Source: Saprospirales bacterium (GTDB taxonomy: Bacteria; Bacteroidota; Bacteroidia; Chitinophagales; Saprospiraceae). From it: a DNA stretch of 5,726 nt. The stretch covers positions 3,048 to 8,773 of the forward strand of contig DLXL01000481.1 in assembly GCA_003448025.1 (NCBI GenBank), in the 5' to 3' direction. Shown one piece after another: positions 1-5,726 of the stretch. Each line of letters opens with the position of its first letter. Position 1 is the stretch's first letter. The position numbers and the translations under genes were made by a program. The notes below the pieces were generated by a model. It searched no databases, had not been told where the DNA came from, and was given only the letters and a program-made list of their open reading frames with translations.

Positions 1-444
1 ATCGCTGTAATCCAATGCCATATGGAACAGGTAATAACGGTTTTCATTGGCCGGATCAGGAAGGAAAATGGCGCCCTGGTAAGTTGGATAGTAAAACAGA
101 CATTGGTTCTGGCCTTGATAATAACCAGGATTGATGGTATCGCCATTGTCCATAATTTCATGGTTTTTGTTGACAATATGGCAGCCGTTTGTATAGGCAA
201 TCAGGTTCCCCTTTTTATCTGATATGATTGCAGTGGGGTACATATTCAGTGCTAAATTTTCTAACTTTGGTTTAGGTGGGGACTGTTGAAAATCTATAAT
301 AGCCGCGCCGAACAAGTAGGTAATTCCATTGCTAAATTGATACGCAGCCACTTTACCTCTTCCTGCCATCCAAACATTGTCGTGTTTTTGTGCCTGGGCA
401 GCCAAGTGGATGAGTAATAAGGAAAAAGTTAGTATATTTTTCAT
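1..444 (-). CDS. Secreted propeller-like family protein, N-terminal part (cut by left edge)
   Basis: Reading on the minus strand from the ATG at 444-442 gives 148 codons with no stop down to base 1, so the 3' end lies outside the window. Residues 1-18 form a Sec signal peptide: Lys2, a hydrophobic core, and an AAQA cleavage site followed by QK. The mature start resembles the 530-residue protein encoded at 3761-5353. HDxxWxxGR is at 21-29, SDKKGNLIAYTNG at 75-87, NHEIM at 94-98 and RYYLFH at 136-141, matching HDxxWLGR, SDKAGNLQFYTNG, NHQIM and IYYMIH in that protein. The two are therefore distant paralogs. In Bacteroidota this N-terminal pattern is typical of exported proteins with repeated beta-sheet, propeller-like bodies, usually ending in a T9SS tail. 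Here the tail cannot be seen. The gene starts 66 bases after the beta-helix gene, with an inverted repeat between them. The function is unknown. The reading frame and start are solid; the propeller fold is inference. Confidence 0.88.
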   Translation of the reverse strand, partial: MKNILTFSLLLIHLAAQAQKHDNVWMAGRGKVAAYQFSNGITYLFGAAIIDFQQSPPKPKLENLALNMYPTAIISDKKGNLIAYTNGCHIVNKNHEIMDNGDTINPGYYQGQNQCLFYYPTYQGAIFLPDPANENRYYLFHMALDYSD

Positions 445-462
445 GGTAATGGAAAATGTGTA

Positions 463-495
463 GCCCCTGCATTGGATAGAGTCCGGTGCAGGGGC
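463..495 (-). terminator. Inverted repeat between two genes, terminator-like
   Basis: A perfect 9-bp stem pairs 463-471 (GCCCCTGCA) with 487-495 (TGCAGGGGC). Inside it, two mismatches are followed by a further 3-bp stem (474-476 with 482-484) and a 5-base loop. It begins 15 bases after the stop codon of the beta-helix gene and ends 18 bases before the next start codon. On the minus strand the stem is followed by TACACATTTTCC, so the T run is short and delayed. This makes it a weak intrinsic terminator, an attenuator, or an mRNA processing or stability hairpin. The inverted repeat is certain; its role is inferred. Confidence 0.5.
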
Positions 496-510
496 CGTGG
501 GGAATTATAA

Positions 511-3504
511 TCAACGCTGAACGCTTATTTTTATGGTCTTCAGCAATTTTCCTGATGAATGAAATAAACTGAAATTGTACAATCCTGTTGGCTTGGAAGC
601 AAGGTCGACAGTGTATTCGGATTGATCATTGGTGATATACTGGATTTCGACAGTCCTACCCGTTAAATCAGAAACCCGTAGCATCCCGTTAATTGCATTT
701 GGCACAGAAACGATAAACTTATCAGCGCCTGGGTTGGGGAAAATGCTGAATAATGCAAAAGATTCAATCTTAGAGGGGTTGATTGGTTTTTGGCGCTCCC
801 GATTTTCTGGCACAAAGGAGGTAACATCACAATTGCCAAGTTGAAGGATTGCTTCTGATTTGGCAATACCAACTTCTTCTTCATTTTGTGCTGCAATTTC
901 TGCTAAACTTTGAAATTGAGATTCCAACATCGGATTTCCCAATAAGTGTTCAATTTTTATAGCATTGAGAGTTTTTCTTGCTTCTTCGTAAGTATTTGAT
1001 GCATTTAAGTTTTGGTTGAAGCTAAATACAATATTCAAATGCTCCGTTAACTGAAGGGACCTGCTCGCTTTTGCACTCAATACCCCACCATAATCCAGAG
1101 CGATTTGTTCATTTAGTATTTTTACCTGTTCAACGAGTTCAGGGGTTGCCAAACTCATATCGAAGTTTACGGTTGCGAGTAAACTTTCACTTTGTATTTG
1201 TTTTTGCCGCATGCTTAAAAGCCAATTGTCATGGCCCTCCTGTTCATTTGCCGGAAATCGGGTTGCACTTCGAAAATATGCATCGAACTGCGCAAAAGAA
1301 GCTACAGACGTGTTTTGGAAGGCCTCTTTAAAGGCAGCAATGGGAGATCCTGGTGTAATCATTTCAGGGTGCTCTAACAGTTTGCGATAAACATTTCTAC
1401 GGGCATCCCAAAGATTCGCTCCTGTCAAAGTACTGATGCCATTGGCAATCCGGGTTTCAAAGCCATTTAGGCCCATTATAGGCTCCTCTGAGGTACAATA
1501 GTCAATCATAGTACCCAGGTCAAATCTAAACCACTTCCGCATTGGATCTATTTCATTTTCTGGATTGGGCGAAAGTAATGAAGAAGGAGGTAAATAAGGC
1601 ACCATATCGCTTTCTGGAACCCAGAACCGGACCGAAATCGGGTCAGTAGGGCTTGGAGAAAGCAATCCCTCCTTTTGGGCAGCCCAGGTCGAGTAATTTC
1701 CCAGCCATTGATTACCACTGCCATCATGATAGCCTAATTCTACCGGACTGTTTATCCACAATCCAATCTCATGGTCATAAATCTTGTTTTCTGAAATTGT
1801 TGGGTAATCATTGTTGCCAAAGAATCGTAATCCATATTTTCCATTAGATATTGAATTATTACATAAACTTACTTCACTAAGTCCGCCATGGATAAGCGTT
1901 CCTGCAAAAGTATTGTATTGATCTGGGCCTGAAGTTGTCTCTTCACCCGAAACACTATTCAGATCTATATGACAATTCTCTGAATAAGTAGCACCATATC
2001 TTATTCCAAATATTTGGCTGTTCGGAGAAACATTTCCAGTAAACTTAATATCGTTGTCAACAATCCGGATATTATCAGCATTTTCTGCTGCTACATATAT
2101 ACCCTCACCTGAATTGGTAATAAACCCATCACCAAACGCCAGATTGATGTCCTGATTTTCATAAATATCTAAAATGTCACTTGCCGAGTTGGGGCCTTGA
2201 ACAAATATGCTTGTGTAAACCCGCAAATTATCAGAAGGAGTACTGTTAAAATGATTCTGAAAAATCTGGTTGTGAGCCGGGATTAAGGCACTTTCTGAAG
2301 CAGCAGAACGATCCAAAATGATTCCATACCTGGACTCTTGGGTTTGGGGTTCAAAAAAATTGTTATCAATGGTTATCAGTTCTGCATTGAAATTATCCCG
2401 CGAATAAATGGCATTACGTATCCTGTCTCTGAATGTATTACCAGAAACATTTAAATCGCTGCTGAATGCGTTAATTCCATTTTGCATCACAGTTGGAGTG
2501 AACCCTGGAAAAGACATTGTCCCAATAAATTCATTCCCGCCAATTACCGTAAGGCTACTCGTTTTCGCAAAAATCCCGTCTCCCCACAAAGCATCAAAAG
2601 TATTGTGACGAGAGGTTAGAACTGAATTTTCACAAATAATCCCGTAATCCATAAAGAAGAAATAATTGCTTGAAGTAACGGAACCTATACTTGTAGATAG
2701 GAGACTCAAGTTTACGCCGCCCTTTGCTCTAGGCCAACCTGGAGGTATTTTGGGGGAATAAAATGGACGCAAGCTATGAGTAGCTCCAATGGTATTATCC
2801 AGAAAAGCCAATGACATCCATTGTGGCGCCCCTGAACCAAAATCTTTAAAGGCGGTAACGCCTATGTAGTTGTTGTTAAACGTGTTGCCATTAATTTGGA
2901 ACACCACAGCAAGACTAGGGTTTCTAAACCATAATGCTGAAGCTGCATCCTCAATCTGACAATTAGTGAAGTTGAAAGTTGGTGTTTCAAAACCTAGTAC
3001 TGTGAAATAGTGCTCTATTACTATACCTCGCCACATCTGGTCGCAACTAAAAAAATCGCATCCATCATATGTCATTGTTTTGTTGTTGTGACACCTTACT
3101 GTGATCTGAGCACCGGGAGCAATTTTGAAATTACAATTTCTAAAGACAAGACTTGTCTCAAAATCCTGTAATTTTCCTACATTAATTGTCCAATGGCCGT
3201 TTACAATATAATTTTTGTCTTCAATCAGGGTGTTGGCGCCAAAGTTGGTCGTGGTTCCATTTGCAATGGTACAACCAGGAGAAGCTTCATAATTTGGATA
3301 CTGTTCGCAAAGCCTTCCTCCCTCAGAAGGTAGATTTTCCAAGAAAATTGGTTCTTCACAAGGATTGACGCTAATTTCAGGGAGCCATAACTCTGGATCA
3401 ATCAATGTTTCTTGTGCCGAAATTTTTCCAAAGCTCATTACAAGGGCCATAAACATTAAAGGAAGGCAAGATGAGTAATGAGTCAATTTTTTCAAGTAAA
3501 GCAT
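511..3504 (-). CDS. Secreted right-handed beta-helix protein with T9SS type A sorting domain
   Basis: This complete 997-residue protein starts at the ATG at 3504-3502 and ends in TGA at 513-511. Residues 1-30 are a Sec signal peptide with basic residues at 5-6, a hydrophobic stretch at about 14-25 and an ISA|QE cleavage site. Residues ~95-595 carry many degenerate 20-25-residue repeats built on patterns such as NxF/NxI followed by G-I/L-x (GNTFNNNYIGV at 206-216, GNTFRDRIRNAIY at 355-367, NNSISNGKYGLRFFGNND at 549-566, SENKIYDHEIGLWI at 571-584). These are typical of PbH1 parallel beta-helix repeats. Residues ~680-890 are mostly helical and include IAAQNEEEVGIAKSEAI at 870-886. Residues 919-997 form the T9SS tail (FPNPGADKF, DLTGRTV, PTGLYNFSL, final KISVQR), which directs outer-membrane passage and is normally cleaved on export. 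Beta-helices of this kind often bind or cut polysaccharides, but no catalytic site is recognisable, so the substrate is unknown. The gene is more AT-rich than its upstream neighbour. Confidence 0.95.
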   Translation of the reverse strand: MLYLKKLTHYSSCLPLMFMALVMSFGKISAQETLIDPELWLPEISVNPCEEPIFLENLPSEGGRLCEQYPNYEASPGCTIANGTTTNFGANTLIEDKNYIVNGHWTINVGKLQDFETSLVFRNCNFKIAPGAQITVRCHNNKTMTYDGCDFFSCDQMWRGIVIEHYFTVLGFETPTFNFTNCQIEDAASALWFRNPSLAVVFQINGNTFNNNYIGVTAFKDFGSGAPQWMSLAFLDNTIGATHSLRPFYSPKIPPGWPRAKGGVNLSLLSTSIGSVTSSNYFFFMDYGIICENSVLTSRHNTFDALWGDGIFAKTSSLTVIGGNEFIGTMSFPGFTPTVMQNGINAFSSDLNVSGNTFRDRIRNAIYSRDNFNAELITIDNNFFEPQTQESRYGIILDRSAASESALIPAHNQIFQNHFNSTPSDNLRVYTSIFVQGPNSASDILDIYENQDINLAFGDGFITNSGEGIYVAAENADNIRIVDNDIKFTGNVSPNSQIFGIRYGATYSENCHIDLNSVSGEETTSGPDQYNTFAGTLIHGGLSEVSLCNNSISNGKYGLRFFGNNDYPTISENKIYDHEIGLWINSPVELGYHDGSGNQWLGNYSTWAAQKEGLLSPSPTDPISVRFWVPESDMVPYLPPSSLLSPNPENEIDPMRKWFRFDLGTMIDYCTSEEPIMGLNGFETRIANGISTLTGANLWDARRNVYRKLLEHPEMITPGSPIAAFKEAFQNTSVASFAQFDAYFRSATRFPANEQEGHDNWLLSMRQKQIQSESLLATVNFDMSLATPELVEQVKILNEQIALDYGGVLSAKASRSLQLTEHLNIVFSFNQNLNASNTYEEARKTLNAIKIEHLLGNPMLESQFQSLAEIAAQNEEEVGIAKSEAILQLGNCDVTSFVPENRERQKPINPSKIESFALFSIFPNPGADKFIVSVPNAINGMLRVSDLTGRTVEIQYITNDQSEYTVDLASKPTGLYNFSLFHSSGKLLKTIKISVQR

Positions 3505-3566
3505 GGAATTAAAATTTTAAGGTTTAAGGATTGCAACCACTATTTTTTAATGGTTATTATTGTCAA
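3505..3566 (-). promoter_or_regulatory. AT-rich leader of the beta-helix gene, possible promoter
   Basis: The 60 bases before the beta-helix start are strongly AT-rich, unlike the GC-richer DNA further upstream. They contain a perfect 12-base palindrome, TTAAAATTTTAA, at 3509-3520, five bases before the ATG. A TTGACA lies on the minus strand at 3566-3561, but no good -10 box follows at 17 bases. The Bacteroidota-type box TAnnTTTG is not found on this strand in the gap. With 256 bases separating this gene from the upstream one, an independent promoter is plausible, but its position is not determined. No Shine-Dalgarno sequence is seen, which is usual for this phylum. Confidence 0.25.
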
Positions 3567-3599
3567 TGCTTTGTATCGATTCGAGATGAATTAAAGCAT
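3566..3599. repeat. Inverted repeat, 7-bp stem with a nested 4-bp stem
   Basis: ATGCTTT at 3566-3572 is the exact reverse complement of AAAGCAT at 3593-3599. Inside it, ATTC at 3579-3582 pairs with GAAT at 3588-3591 around a 5-base loop. It lies in the gap upstream of the beta-helix gene, next to the AT-rich leader. It could be an operator-like site or a 5' UTR hairpin. Pairing is certain; function is unknown. Confidence 0.35.
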
Positions 3600-3755
3600 C
3601 TATTTGCCCGCCGCGCTTGGCGTTTCCATCAAGTGCAGTTCCATCGGGTTGTTTTGCCAATGCATACACTCCATAGTGTGCTTTGTGAAAACACCAACCC
3701 CGGCGCTAAAATTTGATACGTTTGCCCTGAGCACGCCTCCTCGGCTGCACTGCAT
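3600..3755 (-). CDS. Possible small protein of 51 residues (hypothetical)
   Basis: An ATG at 3755-3753 opens a 51-codon frame ending in TAG at 3602-3600. It begins only 5 bases after the stop codon of the 530-residue protein gene, close enough for coupled translation. The peptide starts MQCSRGGVLRANV, contains VGVFTKHTMECMHWQNNP in the middle and ends PSAAGK. It has no signal peptide, membrane segment or domain that I recognise. A second frame on the same strand, 3550-3705, is also open for 52 codons without an ATG and also looks protein-like (its end includes GGQIDALIHLESIQSIDNNNH in part). Two overlapping open frames in one short stretch suggest a decayed gene, a repeat element, or simply chance in GC-rich DNA. 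The same DNA also contains inverted repeats. The frame is certain; its being a gene is doubtful. Confidence 0.28.
   Translation of the reverse strand: MQCSRGGVLRANVSNFSAGVGVFTKHTMECMHWQNNPMELHLMETPSAAGK
3609..3705 (-). other. Candidate structured RNA or repeat element in the 256-base gap
   Basis: Nested complementary segments fold this stretch in one consistent way. CGCCG at 3609-3613 pairs with CGGCG at 3701-3705. Directly adjoining it, GGGTTGTTTT at 3646-3655 pairs with AAAAC (3688-3692) and AACCC (3696-3700), leaving a 3-base bulge. Inside that, ACACT at 3666-3670 pairs with AGTGT at 3675-3679 around a CCAT loop, extended by GC/GC. TTGGC at 3617-3621 could alternatively pair with GCCAA at 3656-3660. 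No known riboswitch or RNA family is recognised. It may be a structured leader of the beta-helix mRNA, a dispersed repeat, or coincidence; no folding energy was computed. Confidence 0.25.
3731..3748 (-). terminator. Weak, apparently decayed hairpin after the 530-residue gene
   Basis: GCA-C-GCC at 3731-3737 can pair with GGC-TGC at 3743-3748 around a 5-base loop, with one bulged base. It starts 12 bases after the stop codon. It shares GCCTCCTC (3735-3742) with the strong hairpin after the upstream paralog (5394-5401), at exactly the same distance of 18 bases from the stop. It is therefore probably a degenerate copy of that hairpin, too weak to count as a terminator by itself. Confidence 0.3.
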
Positions 3756-3760
3756 TTTGA

Positions 3761-4067
3761 TTAACGGTATTGTACCACAAAGGTCTGACTGAGAACCTTA
3801 GGGCCATTCATCAGCCGTACTACGTACATGCCGGAAGGCCAGTCCTGTACGGAAAAGGCCCATTCGGTCGCAGCAAGGGTGTTTTGCTGCATCAGTGCGC
3901 CGCTCATGTTGAAGACCTGAACCTGCCAATCGCCCTGTTGGTTATGGGTGTTTAGCCTTAAGGTTATTTTGTCGCGGGCGGGGTTGGGCTGCACCTCAAA
4001 CTCCGACCCACCCGAGTCTATGAGCTGCACCCCACTCAGCAGACTATCACAGCCGCTGCCCGGCAAA
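3761..4067 (-). repeat. Duplicated 3' gene end, copy A
   Basis: These 307 bases align without gaps to 5420-5726. By eye I count 18 mismatches, about 94% identity. The repeat covers the PGSGCDSL linker and the whole T9SS tail up to and including the TAA stop. Weak similarity continues past the stop: 9 of the next 18 bases match, followed by 8 identical bases. The true upstream limit of the repeat is unknown because copy B is cut by the window edge. Confidence 0.95.
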
Positions 4068-5353
4068 GGCCCCAGCCGAAAATTTGGATGCCGGCTGGAA
4101 TACAAATTATACGGCACCTGAAGACAGGAAGGCGGGTTATCTGCCGCTAAGCAAAACTCACTCTCTTCCCCCCTCTCATCCGGATATTCCACCACACTAT
4201 GTGTATTGCGAAATAAATTGTACAACTTCCCGTCCGGGCCATAGCTAAAAACAAAATAGCCCCCCAGGATGCCAACCAATGGATTCTGATAACTATCCAG
4301 CTGCCAGGGAGGGCCACCCAACTGCATCCTGCTGCCCTCCACATCCGCCGCTTCCAGATCCCACTGCATATACCCCGCATCTCCCACGCCATACAGGTAT
4401 CTGCCCGAGGGAGACAACTCGTAGGCAAACATATTTCTTTCATAGATATTGCCATTAATCAACACCGGATAAATCCCCGTGTCAATTGTATCCAGCAGCG
4501 ATATCATCCCGCTGCAGCGGTCAAAAGACATTAGTTTTACATGGCGCTCTCCGTAATTGTCCAGCAGCCGACTCCCGTCCTCGGAGGCAAAAAATAAATT
4601 GCCGTTGGAACGCAGGGAATCCAACAACGTAAACCATTCCGAAGAAAGTTCCGGCAGGGTACTGACCACCTCCAGCTTCACTTCATCCCGCTCAAACAAC
4701 AACGAGCGATAACGCAGCCCATCCTGCGTCCTGAGTATGACCCACCAATCCCGGCCATTCCCATGGCGGACAGTCGCATAGAATGGGGATGACGGCTCCT
4801 CATCAAAGTAGCGGTTCTTGTACACCACCCTGCCTTTACCCCCATTGGCCGACATATCTATTTTGCTGATCTGCATCCGGGGCGTATTCCAATACCAGCC
4901 AATATATGAATATTCCAAAAAGGAATGAATCATGTAGTAGATATGCTCCTCAAAACCATCGGGAATCAACTGATAGGTATATTGCAGGTAAGCCAGGTTG
5001 AGGGTGGTATCGCCCCATTGCCCCCCAATGAAGTCGGAGACTTCAGCCCCTTCATTGAAGCCCTTGCCCCCTTCCATGATCTGATGATTGTGCGATACCA
5101 CTACATTGCCGTTGGTGTAAAATTGCAGGTTACCTGCCTTGTCGCTCATGGCAAGTACACCTTCTTGGATTTGAATATCTCTATGAACAGAAGAATAAAC
5201 AATGCTGTCTCCATCAAAGCGCATCAGTACGGTAGTTCGAATGGTATCCCAATCAACTTGCCTCCCTAACCAGTAACGGTCGTGTTGTTGAGCGGTTACG
5301 GTTTGTATCCCCATTAGAAAAAATAACAGTAACAAGTGTAGTGTATGTTTCAT
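3761..5353 (-). CDS. Secreted propeller-like protein with T9SS type A sorting domain
   Basis: This complete gene of 530 codons starts at the ATG at 5353-5351 and ends in TAA at 3763-3761. A TTG two codons upstream (5359) is in frame, but the ATG places Lys2 and the hydrophobic core correctly for a signal peptide (1-21, TVTA|QQ). The body carries motifs of a Bacteroidota family of exported, probably beta-propeller proteins: HDRYWLGR at 24-31, SDKAGNLQFYTNG at 70-82, NHQIMEGG at 89-96, HGNGRDWWVI at 197-206, SFDRCSG at 276-282, LSPSGRYLYGVGD at 313-325, YGPDGKLYNL at 371-380 and RHPNFRLGPLPGSGCDSL at 421-438. Residues 452-530 are the T9SS tail (QPNPARDKITL, NMSGALM, WPSGMYVVRL). The protein should be exported through the Sec and T9SS machineries and released or held at the surface; ligand and activity are unknown. 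The last 101 codons are nearly the same as those of the upstream gene, and the N-terminus resembles the gene at the left edge. It is GC-richer than the beta-helix gene. Confidence 0.94.
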   Translation of the reverse strand: MKHTLHLLLLFFLMGIQTVTAQQHDRYWLGRQVDWDTIRTTVLMRFDGDSIVYSSVHRDIQIQEGVLAMSDKAGNLQFYTNGNVVVSHNHQIMEGGKGFNEGAEVSDFIGGQWGDTTLNLAYLQYTYQLIPDGFEEHIYYMIHSFLEYSYIGWYWNTPRMQISKIDMSANGGKGRVVYKNRYFDEEPSSPFYATVRHGNGRDWWVILRTQDGLRYRSLLFERDEVKLEVVSTLPELSSEWFTLLDSLRSNGNLFFASEDGSRLLDNYGERHVKLMSFDRCSGMISLLDTIDTGIYPVLINGNIYERNMFAYELSPSGRYLYGVGDAGYMQWDLEAADVEGSRMQLGGPPWQLDSYQNPLVGILGGYFVFSYGPDGKLYNLFRNTHSVVEYPDERGEESEFCLAADNPPSCLQVPYNLYSSRHPNFRLGPLPGSGCDSLLSGVQLIDSGGSEFEVQPNPARDKITLRLNTHNQQGDWQVQVFNMSGALMQQNTLAATEWAFSVQDWPSGMYVVRLMNGPKVLSQTFVVQYR

Positions 5354-5377
5354 GGGCAAGATCTTTTTATAGTAAGA

Positions 5378-5407
5378 ACAGGCGAGGAGTCATGCCTCCT
5401 CGCCTGT
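5378..5407 (-). terminator. Strong hairpin between tandem paralogous genes
   Basis: ACAGGCGAGGAG at 5378-5389 and CTCCTCGCCTGT at 5396-5407 form a perfect 12-bp, GC-rich stem with a 6-base loop. It lies 12 bases after the stop codon of the upstream gene and 24 bases before the next ATG. Neither strand has a T run after the stem, so it is not a textbook intrinsic terminator. A role as an mRNA 3'-end stabiliser, partial terminator or processing site is equally possible. The inverted repeat is certain; its function is inferred. Confidence 0.6.
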
Positions 5408-5419
5408 ACGGTGTAATTG

Positions 5420-5726
5420 TTAACGGTGTTGTACTACAAAGGTCTGACTGCGGACTATAGGGCCATTCATCAGCCGTACTACGTACATGCCGGAAGGCCA
5501 ATCCTGTACCGAAAAGGCCCATTCGGTCGCAGCAAGGGTGTTTTGCTGCATCAATGCGCCATTCATGTTGAAGACCTGAACCTGCCAATCGCCCTGTTGG
5601 TTATGGGCGTTTAGCCTTAAGGTTACGTAGTCGCGGGCGGGGTTGGGCTGCACCTCAAACTCCGACCCACCCGAGTCTATGACCTGCACCCCACTCATCA
5701 GGCTATCACAGCCGCTGCCCGGCAAA
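5420..5726 (-). CDS. T9SS-exported protein, C-terminal end only (cut by right edge)
   Basis: The frame is open from the right edge to the TAA at 5422-5420. Only the last 101 codons plus the stop are present. The first complete codon (5725-5723) is TTG, read here as an internal Leu matching LPGSGCDSL of the neighbour, not as a start. The visible part is a short linker followed by a full T9SS type A sorting domain (VQPNPARDYVTL, NMNGALM, WPSGMYVVRL, ending VVQHR). It differs from the C-terminus of the 530-residue protein at 9 of 101 residues. It is therefore a close tandem paralog, or a protein sharing a recently copied tail. The body and start lie outside the window, so whether it is also propeller-like cannot be seen, although the linker Pro-Gly-Ser-Gly-Cys-Asp fits that family. 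Confidence 0.9.
   Translation of the reverse strand, partial: LPGSGCDSLMSGVQVIDSGGSEFEVQPNPARDYVTLRLNAHNQQGDWQVQVFNMNGALMQQNTLAATEWAFSVQDWPSGMYVVRLMNGPIVRSQTFVVQHR
5420..5726 (-). repeat. Duplicated 3' gene end, copy B
   Basis: This is the partner of the repeat at 3761-4067: ungapped, 18 mismatches counted in 307 bases. Long runs are identical, for example the 40-base region around 5570-5608 against 3911-3949, while differences cluster near 5450-5458 and 5626-5630. The repeat runs to the window edge and may continue beyond it. Confidence 0.95.

Noticed and set aside
3542..3566. TTGACA-like -35 box as a sigma-70 promoter
   Set aside because: No matching -10 box at the proper distance, and Bacteroidota use a different promoter consensus. 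Kept only as part of a low-confidence leader region.
3531..3792. Two overlapping plus-strand open frames in the gap (3531-3716 and 3604-3792)
   Set aside because: No recognised motif or start signal. The second runs into the antisense side of a solid gene. The minus-strand frames in the same place look more protein-like and fit the direction of the neighbours.
3770..3955. Plus-strand open frame, 61 codons, with a near-copy at 5417-5614
   Set aside because: It is antisense to the duplicated T9SS tail. Its apparent conservation comes from the 307-base repeat, and the minus-strand frame has clear family motifs.
4147..4455. Minus-strand open frame of 102 codons inside the 530-residue gene
   Set aside because: It overlaps the propeller-like gene in another frame. 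It is rich in Trp, Cys and Met, as expected of an out-of-frame translation, and has no domain.
4925..5269. Plus-strand open frame of 114 codons
   Set aside because: It is antisense to the well-supported N-terminal half of the propeller-like gene. No motif or independent signal supports it.
5354..5359. TTG start two codons upstream of the ATG for the 530-residue protein
   Set aside because: The ATG at 5353 gives a standard signal peptide beginning Met-Lys. The TTG only adds Met-Pro and is a rare start.
1..5726. Mobile element, CRISPR array, tRNA or rRNA
   Set aside because: No transposase or integrase motifs, no regularly spaced short repeats, and no RNA gene signatures on either strand. The one long repeat lies within coding sequence and is explained by gene duplication.

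Overview
The window looks like chromosomal DNA of a Bacteroidota bacterium, most likely of the Saprospiraceae or a related group. Two of the four main genes show a complete C-terminal tail of the Por/type IX secretion system (T9SS 'type A' sorting domain), and a third ends in the same tail at the window edge. The visible N-termini carry Sec signal peptides, and no convincing Shine-Dalgarno sequence precedes any start. The wording of the propeller-like proteins (SDxxGNL.xYTNG, NGRDWW, SPSGRYLYG, PNFRLGPL) matches a family I know from Saprospiraceae-type genomes. The genus assignment is inference.

All main genes are on the minus strand. In transcription order they are: (1) the C-terminal 101 codons of a T9SS-exported protein, cut by the right edge (5420-5726); (2) a complete 530-residue T9SS-exported, probably beta-propeller protein (3761-5353); (3) a 256-base gap holding a possible 51-codon small ORF and several inverted repeats; (4) a 997-residue secreted right-handed beta-helix protein with an alpha-helical region and a T9SS tail (511-3504); (5) the first 148 codons of another protein of the family of gene 2, cut by the left edge (1-444). 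The gaps at 445-510 and 5354-5419 are both 66 bases, and each contains a perfect-stem inverted repeat 12-15 bases after the upstream stop codon.

The layout suggests a cluster of exported surface or secreted proteins that arose partly by duplication. Genes 1 and 2 share a 307-base 3' end with 18 mismatches and no gaps. Genes 2 and 5 share N-terminal motifs at much lower similarity. The beta-helix gene sits between family members and is visibly more AT-rich than gene 2. Substrates and biological roles cannot be read from the sequence. I see no defence system, mobile element, tRNA, rRNA or CRISPR array. The parts that ordinary annotation would miss are the left-edge partial gene, the gap at 3505-3760 and the duplicated 3' ends.
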